NCBI RefSeq assembly: GCF_013304445.1
Contig: NZ_JAAITA010000002.1
Location: forward strand, 62,001-126,000
Direction: 5' to 3'
DNA: 64,000 bases
DNA from: Blautia hansenii
Lineage (GTDB): Bacteria; Bacillota; Clostridia; Lachnospirales; Lachnospiraceae
Positions 9,407 to 16,323 of the stretch are shown in pieces (positions within the stretch are counted from its first letter, which is position 1; each line of letters starts with the position of its first letter). The position numbers were made by a program, and so were the translations under genes. The notes beneath the pieces were generated by a model. The model searched no databases, had not been told where the DNA came from, and worked only from the letters and a program-made list of their open reading frames with translations.

Positions 9407-10078
9407 ATCTTTTACCTCCTGAAATTCCTTTTTATTCGCGCGTACAATAATATTCATAACAGACTTATACAGTGGATTCTTATCATGATTTTTGTAGTCT
9501 TCCAACAATTCCCTGGCTGCCTGTCTTCCCTCCAAATGATTGGTGAGATTTCGCAGCCATAAATTCTCTTTTGCCGACAATTTTCCAGTGACAATCAACT
9601 GCATAGGAATTTTATCTCCCGTTATATAGTAAATTCCCTCTTCCTTTTTTATGACCTGCAGCCCTTTGTCCTCCTGTAAATGCTTTAGGAGTTTTCTAGG
9701 ATAGCCCTCACTGATTAAGGAAATCGTTAATTCTTCTATTCTGACTTCATTGACTCTGGTCGCATCCGCCTTATAAAAGCAGGCATAGCCATACACCTTG
9801 TAAAAATCATCTACACTCAAATAGTCTCCCGGTCCTTTATATTCTATAATATTGTGTTCCCGAAAAATTCTTCCAATATTCTTATGAATACTTCGGTTTC
9901 TATCTTTTTTTATCAGAACGTCAATGGACATAGGCTTTGTTCCCAGCTGATGTTCCTGCTCAAACTGCAGATACTTTGCCTCATTCCCAAATTCAATCTG
10001 AAGGCCTGCAAAAAATGCAGGATGCCATTGTAACAACTGCTCACTGCCCTTTTTTGCAGCTTCTGGTTGCAATTTCAT
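9191..10078 (-). CDS. Rpn-family recombination-promoting nuclease (PD-(D/E)XK), full-length product
   Basis: A 295-residue protein of the Rpn/TIGR01784-like group often mislabelled as transposase. The nuclease core can be read as D53 (SIDVLIKK) and E79-x-K81 (IIEYKGP), the PD-(D/E)XK pattern. The C-terminal part is helical, with the QQGIQQGIQQG run (residues 242 on) typical of these proteins, then a short globular tail ending LFQEFGL. The start at 10078 has GAGGAGGA five bases upstream. A second strong start lies inside the gene (see the nested feature). E. coli Rpn proteins are DNA nucleases linked to recombination and phage defence. Function here is inferred from the fold motif and tail; the family is highly variable. 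Confidence 0.75.
   Translation of the reverse strand: MKLQPEAAKKGSEQLLQWHPAFFAGLQIEFGNEAKYLQFEQEHQLGTKPMSIDVLIKKDRNRSIHKNIGRIFREHNIIEYKGPGDYLSVDDFYKVYGYACFYKADATRVNEVRIEELTISLISEGYPRKLLKHLQEDKGLQVIKKEEGIYYITGDKIPMQLIVTGKLSAKENLWLRNLTNHLEGRQAARELLEDYKNHDKNPLYKSVMNIIVRANKKEFQEVKDMCEALEELMHDELEERRRLGMQQGIQQGIQQGENRVNDLNMRLSKLGRTDDILKAAADKGYQRKLFQEFGL
9312..9350. repeat. Three 12-bp tandem repeats encoding QQGI units in the Rpn tail
   Basis: The plus strand reads CCCTGYTGTATT-like units three times in succession. On the coding strand they encode QQG-I-QQG-I-QQG. The unit length is a multiple of three, so copy-number change by slippage would keep the frame and alter the length of the helix in both long and short products. 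Confidence 0.85.
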
Positions 10079-10104
10079 ACGAATCCTCCTCTTTTTTATT
10101 TTCT

Positions 10105-10128
10105 GGAGATTCGCTTTTCGGAATCTCC
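10105..10128 (-). promoter_or_regulatory. Hairpin in the Rpn 5' UTR, just upstream of the ribosome binding site
   Basis: GGAGATTC (10105-10112) and GAATCTCC (10121-10128) form a perfect eight-base stem with an eight-base loop. No T-tract follows, so it is not an intrinsic terminator. It lies about 15 bases ahead of the GAGGAGGA site and could influence translation or mRNA stability. Confidence 0.5.
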
Positions 10129-10241
10129 TGCTTGCTGTTGGATGAAAGCATGAATTTTCCGAAAACAGAATTGTAATAAGACCTGCAAAACAAAAGTATG
10201 CTCTGCGTATAGATGATTTTAAGAAAATAATGCTTTTTTAC

Positions 10242-10266
10242 ATTATAGCATGAACTTCCATTCATG
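10242..10266 (-). promoter_or_regulatory. Probable -10 box of the Rpn gene with adjoining palindrome
   Basis: TATAAT is read on the minus strand at 10247-10242. Directly upstream is the palindrome CATGAACTTCCATTCATG (10249-10266), occupying the -35 to -10 spacer, with no good -35 box. A regulator-dependent promoter is possible. This implies a 5' UTR of about 155 bases. Confidence 0.45.
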
Positions 10267-10286
10267 AAAATATCGGAATAATAAAC

Positions 10287-10333
10287 AAACCCGTGGGGAA
10301 AAATGCGACACACTTTCGTTTCCCCACAGGTTT
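10287..10333 (-). terminator. Terminator of the MarR-MATE operon
   Basis: AAACCCGTGGGGAAA (10287-10301) pairs with TTTCCCCACAGGTTT (10319-10333), a 15-base stem with one wobble. It lies 24 bases beyond the MATE stop codon, and on the minus strand is followed by a T-rich stretch. Confidence 0.8.
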
Positions 10334-10356
10334 CTTGTATACCTGAAAATCTTTTA

Positions 10357-11730
10357 TCACACGGTTCCAGCCACAGTTCCCATATGCTTAAATTCTTTCG
10401 TAATAAAGAAAATACACAACAATGCAGCAATGCCGTCCGCCACAGGCGCAGAAAACATAACACCTTCAATCCCCACAAATACGGGAAGGATAATCAGCAG
10501 TGGCAGCAAAAAGATAATCTGTCTGGTAAGGGACAAAAAAACGCCTTTTCCTGCCTTTCCAATAGACGTAAAGGTGTTTGCCGTAATAGGATGAATTCCG
10601 TTAATAAAGGTAAAAAACATATAAATCCGGAAAAATTTTTCTGCAAACAGAAAATATTCCTCACTTCCAGAACCGAAAATTCCAATAATCTGCCTTGGCG
10701 CCAGTTGAAAAAGCAAAAAGGCCACCATCGAAATTCCCAAAGCAGCTGTCACCGCCTTTTTATAGGTCTGCTTGACGCGTTCATAATTTCCGGCGCCGTA
10801 ATTATAACTGATAATCGGCTGGATTCCCTGGGAAATTCCGATGACAATAGCAAAGAAAATCATACCCACCTTAGAAATAATTCCTGCACAGGCCAGTGGA
10901 ATATCGCTTCCGTAAGAAGATTGTCCTCCATAATGCGTCAATGTATTATTCATGACAATCTGCACAATCATCATAGCAAGCTGATTGCAAAAGGGTGCAA
11001 CTCCCAGAGAAATAACAGGAATCCAGGCCGATTTAGAGGGAATCAGGGTTTTCAGGGGAATATGCACGGTTTTAAATCTGGAAAAATATATCAATACCAT
11101 AATTCCCGAAACAATCTGTCCGATAATCGTTGCCCAGGCTGCACCTGCCATCCCCATATCCAATACGAAAATAAATAACGGGTCTAAAATCGTATTGATA
11201 ATTGCTCCTGTCAGAGTACAAATCATAGAAAATTTAGGACTGCCGTCTGCCCGGATAAGATTGCTGCCCCCTGTCGTAACAATCAAAAACGGAAATCCCA
11301 GAGAGGTAATTCCCGTATACGTCAGCGCATAATCCAAAATCTGGTCCGTAGCTCCGAAAGCCCGCATCATAGGCTCCAGAAATATCCGGACAAGTATGCA
11401 CAGCAAAATTCCCAACGTCAGCATCATGCCAATAGCACCTCCGGCAAATTTCACTGCCTTCTCCTTTTCATTCCGTCCCATAGAAAGGTTAAAATTTGCT
11501 GCGCCTCCGATGCCGCATAAAAGCGCCAGCGCCGTACAGGTAATGCTCAAAGGAAAAGCCACATTTGTCGCTGCATTTCCCAGCATTCCCACGCTTCTGC
11601 CTATAAAAAACTGGTCCACAATGTTATACAGCGAGCTTACCAGCATAGCGATAATACTGGGAACGGCAAATCTGGCAAGCAAACTTCCTATAGCTTCTGT
11701 CCCCAATGGATTATTCTGTTTTTCTCCCAT
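10357..11730 (-). CDS. MATE family efflux transporter
   Basis: A 457-residue polytopic membrane protein with about 12 hydrophobic segments in two halves. It begins GTEAIGSLLARFAVPSIIAM and has the MATE signature region SLYNIVDQFFIGRSVGMLGNAA. Such transporters export cationic drugs or metabolites in exchange for Na+ or H+. It overlaps the 3' end of the MarR gene by 20 bases, so the two are translationally coupled, and the pair has a shared promoter with two operators. Its substrate cannot be deduced. Confidence 0.93.
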   Translation of the reverse strand: MGEKQNNPLGTEAIGSLLARFAVPSIIAMLVSSLYNIVDQFFIGRSVGMLGNAATNVAFPLSITCTALALLCGIGGAANFNLSMGRNEKEKAVKFAGGAIGMMLTLGILLCILVRIFLEPMMRAFGATDQILDYALTYTGITSLGFPFLIVTTGGSNLIRADGSPKFSMICTLTGAIINTILDPLFIFVLDMGMAGAAWATIIGQIVSGIMVLIYFSRFKTVHIPLKTLIPSKSAWIPVISLGVAPFCNQLAMMIVQIVMNNTLTHYGGQSSYGSDIPLACAGIISKVGMIFFAIVIGISQGIQPIISYNYGAGNYERVKQTYKKAVTAALGISMVAFLLFQLAPRQIIGIFGSGSEEYFLFAEKFFRIYMFFTFINGIHPITANTFTSIGKAGKGVFLSLTRQIIFLLPLLIILPVFVGIEGVMFSAPVADGIAALLCIFFITKEFKHMGTVAGTV

Positions 11731-12217
11731 CTGTTCTTTTTCCTTCCTCCTGCATTTTTATGGTATTTTCTGCTTTCCGTTCTTTTGCATTTTGCAGAAC
11801 TTCCCGAGACTGCTGTGCCATTTTTTCCACACCGCTTATCATCCTCTGCTGTTCCTCCTCAGACAGTATGGATAAAACCTGTGTCCACCATCCGGCAAGG
11901 GCATTTCGCAGTCTTGGAATAATCTCTTCTCCTTTTTCAGTCAGATAAATAGCATAAGATCTTCCGTTTTCTACAGATTTCTCTCTCTCAATTAATCCCT
12001 GCTCTTGAAGCTTTTTCATCATTCTCACTGCCAAAGCTTCATCTACTGCCATGTTTTCACACATTTCCTTCTGGCTGCAGCCCGGATTTGCTGATAAATA
12101 AAACAAAAAATTATAACTGGAATAGCCAATACCGTATTCCTTCATGGTCTGAATCATATACTTTTGCTCTCGCCGATGAAGAATGGCAATACTTCTTCCC
12201 AATACACGGTTTTCCAT
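11711..12217 (-). CDS. MarR-family regulator
   Basis: A 168-residue winged-helix regulator (NPGCSQKEMCENMAVDEAL, then MMKKLQEQGLIERE and a wing NGRSYAIYLTEKGEEI). I start it at the ATG 12217 (MENRVLGRS), which has AAGGAGG just upstream. The longer reading from 12244 would begin at or before the likely transcription start. It precedes and overlaps a MATE transporter gene. The promoter carries two copies of TTGAC-NN-GTCAA, so autorepression relieved by a transported ligand is likely. Confidence 0.9.
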   Translation of the reverse strand: MENRVLGRSIAILHRREQKYMIQTMKEYGIGYSSYNFLFYLSANPGCSQKEMCENMAVDEALAVRMMKKLQEQGLIEREKSVENGRSYAIYLTEKGEEIIPRLRNALAGWWTQVLSILSEEEQQRMISGVEKMAQQSREVLQNAKERKAENTIKMQEEGKRTDGRKTE

Positions 12218-12232
12218 ATTTCCTCCTTTTTC

Positions 12233-12278
12233 TTGACAAGTCAATTCTCATTATAATAATCCATAATTGACTTGTCAA
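12233..12278 (-). promoter_or_regulatory. Promoter of marR-MATE with two flanking operators
   Basis: On the minus strand TTGACA (12278-12273), 17 bases, then TATAAT (12255-12250). The palindrome TTGACTTGTCAA (12267-12278) covers the -35 box and its mirror TTGACAAGTCAA (12233-12244) lies at the start of transcription. The centres are 34 bp apart, a layout that fits two MarR dimers blocking RNA polymerase. Confidence 0.85.
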
Positions 12279-12295
12279 GTATCAAACCGTATATC

Positions 12296-12760
12296 TTATT
12301 TTACTTTCACAAGCTTCCAAATCCAGAAAAACAGACTGCCAAACAGCATTCCCATCGTGATAGGAAAAAACCACACAGATAGCGCGGTTCCAGATACTGT
12401 TTTTATGGTAAGAACCGTAAATATAAAAACGGTTTCTGCTTTCATGGTACTGAGTAGGTGCTGCAAAACACCATAGACTCTTTCTCTGTTGGCCTCTGTC
12501 ACAGTAACCCCTGTATTCCATATCTGAGGATACCGTTCTGCCACTCGCAGAAAAAGATAAAGCAGGCAGGACAGCGCCGGCTCTATCAGAATTTCCCCTT
12601 TTCCACCCCAACGGTCTATTTCTCCAACAGCATTGTAATGTGCCGGTATGGTATCCGGAAACTTTCCCCAGGATACCAGCACATATAACATCTGACTGAT
12701 AAGCAGCAAAATACAAAAAATATCTGCCAGCTTATCCCCTTTGCTTTTTTCCACTTTCAT
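12296..12760 (-). CDS. DUF1648 membrane protein
   Basis: A 154-residue membrane protein. The DUF1648 signature is PDTIPAHYNAVGEIDRWGGK, with a hydrophobic segment before it and two more near the C-terminus (VFIFTVLTIKTVSG and the last 30 residues). The ATG at 12760 (MKVEKSKGD) with AAGGG upstream is preferred to the longer reading from 12796. Members occur near SdpI-type immunity proteins and regulators, but no role can be given here. It stands alone between marR and the arsenic cluster. Confidence 0.8.
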   Translation of the reverse strand: MKVEKSKGDKLADIFCILLLISQMLYVLVSWGKFPDTIPAHYNAVGEIDRWGGKGEILIEPALSCLLYLFLRVAERYPQIWNTGVTVTEANRERVYGVLQHLLSTMKAETVFIFTVLTIKTVSGTALSVWFFPITMGMLFGSLFFWIWKLVKVK

Positions 12761-12972
12761 GAAATCCCTTCTTTCAGCTTTTTGAGCATAATGCATACTA
12801 CAATCTGATTATACTATAAAAGTCTTTTTAAAACACCATGATGTATAAAAGACGGTAATTTTGATACAAAAAAGGATTGCTTCTGCTCATCTCCTTCTTT
12901 ACATAGGACAGATAAAGAACATGCATTTCCGTCATACTGGCGTACTGATATGGCTCATCCTATTGCCAAACT

Positions 12973-13383
12973 TTAAGTAAGCAGTCCACTTTCTACTTTT
13001 TTAGCCAACTCCAGTACATTTGAATGGATTTTGTGTATCGTTTTTGAAAATTCAACATCGTCCTTTCCAGTAGGGTCATTTAAGCCCCAATCCTCTCTGT
13101 ATTTACATGGTATTATAGGACAATTTACATTGCACCCCATGGTAATCACAATATCTGCTTGCGGTATTTCAGATAACCGTTTGGAATATTGTGTTTTCTC
13201 CATATCTATCTGATACATTTTTTTCATTAGGCGAACTGCATCCTGATTGATTCGTGGCTTTGTTTCTGTTCCTGCTGAATAACTTTCAAAGACATTGGAA
13301 GAAAGATGTTTCCCCAATGCTTCCGCAATTTGACTACGGCAAGAGTTATGAACACACAAAAAAGCTACTTTAGGTTTTTTCAT
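12973..13383 (-). CDS. arsC: Arsenate reductase, low-molecular-weight phosphatase type
   Basis: Reduces arsenate to arsenite. The 136 residues begin KVAFLCVHNSCRSQIAEALG, the CX5R loop of the LMW-phosphatase-type ArsC. The resolving cysteines fit MGCNVNCPIIPC, and DWGLNDPTGK is the conserved follow-on. It is the last gene of an arsR-arsP-thioredoxin-arsC set on the minus strand, which supports the arsenic role over protein tyrosine phosphatase. The upstream gene ends 23 bases before it. Confidence 0.92.
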   Translation of the reverse strand: MKKPKVAFLCVHNSCRSQIAEALGKHLSSNVFESYSAGTETKPRINQDAVRLMKKMYQIDMEKTQYSKRLSEIPQADIVITMGCNVNCPIIPCKYREDWGLNDPTGKDDVEFSKTIHKIHSNVLELAKKVESGLLT

Positions 13384-13406
13384 ATAAATAACTGCCTTTC
13401 ACTGTT

Positions 13407-13742
13407 TTATTTTTTTGTCAATAATACTTTAACTTCTTCTACTGTCAACACTTTTCCATACGATATAACTTCGCCGTCAAGCACGAATGCCGGTGTAGCC
13501 ATCACTCCATAACTTGCAATTTCTGCAAAATCTGTAATATGTTCAACCTCATAATTTAACTGAAGTTCAGATAATGCTGTTCTGGTTGCTCTTTCCAATT
13601 CCATACATTTTGCACAACCCGAACCGAGTATTTTAATTCCTTTTTCACGCTTCTTGTTTTCTGCATTTCGCATAGTTTGTGATGTGCCGTTTCCACCACA
13701 GCAACATGCTTTTGTTTCTTTTTTCTTTCCAAACAATTTCAT
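13407..13742 (-). CDS. Small thioredoxin-like redox protein of the arsenic cluster
   Basis: A 111-residue protein. Residues from about 35 match the small redox-active disulfide family: IKILGSGCAKCMELE (CxxC), then GVMATPAFVLDGEV with the cis-proline. The N-terminal extension, KKKETKACCCGGNG, carries three adjacent cysteines and may bind metal. Placed between arsP and arsC, it is a plausible electron donor for ArsC or an arsenite-binding partner (inference). Confidence 0.88.
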   Translation of the reverse strand: MKLFGKKKETKACCCGGNGTSQTMRNAENKKREKGIKILGSGCAKCMELERATRTALSELQLNYEVEHITDFAEIASYGVMATPAFVLDGEVISYGKVLTVEEVKVLLTKK

Positions 13743-13756
13743 TTTATTCGCTCCCT

Positions 13757-14770
13757 TTACATAAATAGTGTACTAAAAAAATTAAAAAGATAACCTACAA
13801 TTATGATGCCAAATGTGCAAATGGCAATAAATAACGTTAATAGTTTTGGCTTTACTGCTTTCTTTAACATAATTAAGGACGGTAAACTTAATGTTGTCAC
13901 TGCCATCATAAAGGATAAAATCGTACCTAATTCAGCACCTTTGGCAAGCAAAGCTTCTGCAACCGGAATTGTTCCGAAAATATCAGCATACATAGGAATT
14001 CCTACCAGTGTGGCTAAAATAACACCAAATGGATTGTTACTTCCTAAAATACTTTCAATCCATGTTTCAGGTATCCAGTTATGAATCATTGCTCCTATCC
14101 CCACGCCAATCAGAATATATGCAAATACCTTTTTGAATGTTCCTGCAACTTGTTCTTTCGCATATTGAACTCTGTCTTTTTTGTTTAAGGTAGGAGAGGT
14201 AATGTCAACGCTGCTTGCATTTTTCACAAAATCTTCTACATACCTTTCCATATGCGATTTTTCAATCAAAGTACCGCCAATCACAGCAATTATCAGACCA
14301 ACCATGACATAAGCAAGAGCAACCCTAGCGCCGAAAATACTCATTAACAATACAAGACTTCCTAAATCAACCATAGGGGATGAAATCAAAAAAGAAAAAG
14401 TTACTCCCAGCGGCAGTCCTGCACTTGTAAATCCTATAAATAAGGGGATAGAAGAACATGAGCAAAAAGGTGTAACAGTTCCCAATAATACAGATACCAT
14501 ATTTGCTCTTATACCATGAAAACGACCTAATATTCTCTTACTTCGTTCTGGCGGAAAATAACTTTGTATATACGAGATAAAGAAAATCAACAGGCATAAC
14601 AAAATGGTAATCTTGATTACATCATACAAGAAGAATTGAACACTTCCGCCTAAGCGACCGTTCAGGTCTAAACCTAGCAGTGACAGTCCGTTACCAATAA
14701 AATCATTCAACCATTTCATACCTAATATTTGGTCTTGGAAAAATAACCACATTGAACTTAATGCTTCCAA
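13757..14770 (-). CDS. arsP: ArsP-type permease (organoarsenical efflux)
   Basis: A 337-residue permease of the DUF318 family with eight or so membrane segments. The motif TVTPFCSCSSIPLFIGF carries the paired cysteines characteristic of ArsP, which exports trivalent methyl- and aromatic arsenicals. A central soluble loop (about residues 175-210) separates two membrane halves, and a second conserved segment reads GIPMYADIFGTIPVAEALL. It lies between arsR and the thioredoxin-like gene. Base composition is lower in G+C than the flanks, suggesting transfer. Confidence 0.88.
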   Translation of the reverse strand: MEALSSMWLFFQDQILGMKWLNDFIGNGLSLLGLDLNGRLGGSVQFFLYDVIKITILLCLLIFFISYIQSYFPPERSKRILGRFHGIRANMVSVLLGTVTPFCSCSSIPLFIGFTSAGLPLGVTFSFLISSPMVDLGSLVLLMSIFGARVALAYVMVGLIIAVIGGTLIEKSHMERYVEDFVKNASSVDITSPTLNKKDRVQYAKEQVAGTFKKVFAYILIGVGIGAMIHNWIPETWIESILGSNNPFGVILATLVGIPMYADIFGTIPVAEALLAKGAELGTILSFMMAVTTLSLPSLIMLKKAVKPKLLTLFIAICTFGIIIVGYLFNFFSTLFM

Positions 14771-14786
14771 AAAATCTCTCCTTTAA

Positions 14787-14808
14787 CATATCAACTTTTT
14801 TTGATGTG
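14787..14808. promoter_or_regulatory. ArsR-type operator between arsR and arsP
   Basis: ATCAACTTTTTTTGAT flanked by CAT and GTG repeats the motif found twice upstream of arsR. Placed just before arsP, it could give a second regulated promoter or a roadblock. Confidence 0.65.
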
Positions 14809-14842
14809 AAAGTGTTTTATAAAAGCCACCTCTCGATGACCT

Positions 14843-15148
14843 TTATTTACAACAGTTTGACTGATTTTCACTATTTGGTGTCGTTAATTCTAACAATCGT
14901 TTTGACGCATATTCGCTTCCACTTTTGCTAAGACTGTAATGCGTCCATTTGCCGTCTTGCCGTGCTGTAACAATACCAGAGTCGCAAAGTATCTTCATGT
15001 GATAAGATAATGCTGACTGTCCTATGTTCATTTTTTCAATTAGAACACACGCACATTTTTCGCCACTTTTTAAGTAATCTAAAATCGTTAGCCTTTTTGT
15101 ATCACAAAAAGCCTTGAAGATTTTAGCATCCTTTGAAAAATCAGTCAT
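14843..15148 (-). CDS. arsR: ArsR-family metalloregulator
   Basis: A 101-residue winged-helix repressor. The segment EKCACVLIEKMNIGQSALSYH contains the recognition helix preceded by CAC, matching the arsenite-binding CVC region of ArsR. It ends with NCCK, another potential ligand pair. Arsenite binding would release DNA. The ATG at 15148 (MTDFSKDAK) has GGAG eight bases upstream and is preferred to the GTG at 15157. It heads the arsenic cluster and its promoter bears two near-identical palindromes. Confidence 0.92.
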   Translation of the reverse strand: MTDFSKDAKIFKAFCDTKRLTILDYLKSGEKCACVLIEKMNIGQSALSYHMKILCDSGIVTARQDGKWTHYSLSKSGSEYASKRLLELTTPNSENQSNCCK

Positions 15149-15161
15149 TATCCTCACTCCT

Positions 15162-15238
15162 CACATCAAATATTTTTGATGTGTTTATATTAATACTTTT
15201 TCATTTTCTTGTCAATATATAAATCAAATATTTTTGAT
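15162..15238 (-). promoter_or_regulatory. arsR promoter with two operators
   Basis: TTGACA (15215-15210), 17 bases, TAATAT (15192-15187) on the minus strand. ATCAAATATTTTTGAT occurs at 15165-15180, at or just after the transcription start, and again at 15223-15238, upstream of the -35 box. The third related copy is at 14790-14805. Confidence 0.85.
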
Positions 15239-15311
15239 ATGTATTGACCCGCTTTACATCGCTATTGATATCATGCTTTTTTGCACTCTTGCTTCTACGA
15301 TATTTCTGGGT

Positions 15312-16256
15312 TTAACAGTTCTCCTGATTCCCACTTGAAAACGGGGTTCCCTCCAAATCATATGGAGTCATCTGATAGACGTAATAATTCAGCCAGTTGG
15401 TATACAGATTATTGGCATGAGACCTCCACAAAAGCTGCGGTTTATTGTCTGCATTATCCCCCGGATAATATCCCTTAGGCATATCAATAGGCAGTCCTTT
15501 TCCCAAATCCCGTTTGTACTCTCCATCCAGAGTCACCCGGTCATATTCCGGATGTCCCATAACGAAAATCTGCCGTCCTTCTTTCGCCATAGCCAGGAAC
15601 ACCCCTGCCTCCTCGGATTCTGCCAACACGGTAAGCTCTTTGCAGTTGTGAATATCGTCTGCCGGAACTTCTGTGTGACGGGAATGAGGAGCCAGAAAAA
15701 CATCGTCAAATCCTCTTACCAGAGGTATTTTCCGGTTCTGTACCTTATGGTTGAAAAGCCCGAAGACCTTATGGTCCATCTGCCGTTTGCGCAGTCCGTA
15801 GTGATAATACAGTCCTGCCTGAGCCGCCCAGCAAAGATAAATGGTGGAAGTTACATTTGTTTTCGTCCATTCCATGATTTTCTTCATTTCTTCCCAGTAG
15901 TCCACTTCTTCAAACTCCATCTGCTCTACCGGCGCCCCTGTTATAATCATTCCGTCGTATTTGTGTCCCTTTACGTCTTCAAAAGTCTGATAAAATTTAT
16001 TCAGATGACTGGTTGCCGTATTTTTCGAGGTATGGCTGCTGACCATCATAAAGGAAACATCCACCTGCAGCGGTGTATTTGACAGAGAACGCAAAAGCTG
16101 CAGCTCTGTCTCCTCTTTTAAGGGCATCAGATTTAAAATTAAAATCTGAATGGGACGGATATCCTGGTGTACTGCTCTTTTTTCGTCCATGACGAAAATA
16201 TTTTCCTTTTCCAGAATCTCCTTTACGGGTAAATCACTCTGTATTTTAATAGGCAT
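15312..16256 (-). CDS. metA: Homoserine O-acetyltransferase (MetA type)
   Basis: Acylates homoserine at the start of methionine synthesis. The protein is 314 residues and begins MPIKIQSDLPVKEIL, the canonical MetA start. The catalytic cysteine lies in YLCWAAQAGLYYHYGL and the His-Glu pair in GHPEYDR. At the position that sets acyl specificity the sequence reads TGAPVE, with Glu as in acetyl-CoA-using enzymes, where succinyl-using E. coli has Gly; so I call it acetyltransferase despite the gene name. The ATG at 16256 has AAGGAAG upstream. It follows the cardiolipin synthase gene by 67 bases and may share its transcript. I see no SAM riboswitch. Confidence 0.94.
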   Translation of the reverse strand: MPIKIQSDLPVKEILEKENIFVMDEKRAVHQDIRPIQILILNLMPLKEETELQLLRSLSNTPLQVDVSFMMVSSHTSKNTATSHLNKFYQTFEDVKGHKYDGMIITGAPVEQMEFEEVDYWEEMKKIMEWTKTNVTSTIYLCWAAQAGLYYHYGLRKRQMDHKVFGLFNHKVQNRKIPLVRGFDDVFLAPHSRHTEVPADDIHNCKELTVLAESEEAGVFLAMAKEGRQIFVMGHPEYDRVTLDGEYKRDLGKGLPIDMPKGYYPGDNADNKPQLLWRSHANNLYTNWLNYYVYQMTPYDLEGTPFSSGNQENC

Positions 16257-16323
16257 ATTTTTTCTTCCTTTCCACTGCATTTTTTCATTGTATTTGAAAT
16301 ATTTCTGAACCCTTCGTTTCAAA

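Noticed and set aside
9191-10078. Transposase or mobile element reading of the Rpn gene
   Set aside because: No terminal inverted repeats or target duplication; the fold is a PD-(D/E)XK nuclease and the transposase label is a common misannotation.
10303-11178. 291-codon frame opposite the MATE gene
   Set aside because: Low-complexity shadow of a hydrophobic coding sequence, with no supported start.
15417-16082. 221-codon frame opposite metA
   Set aside because: Shadow of metA; no plausible start site.
16257-16323. SAM riboswitch ahead of metA
   Set aside because: The 67-base gap is too short and holds none of the conserved elements.
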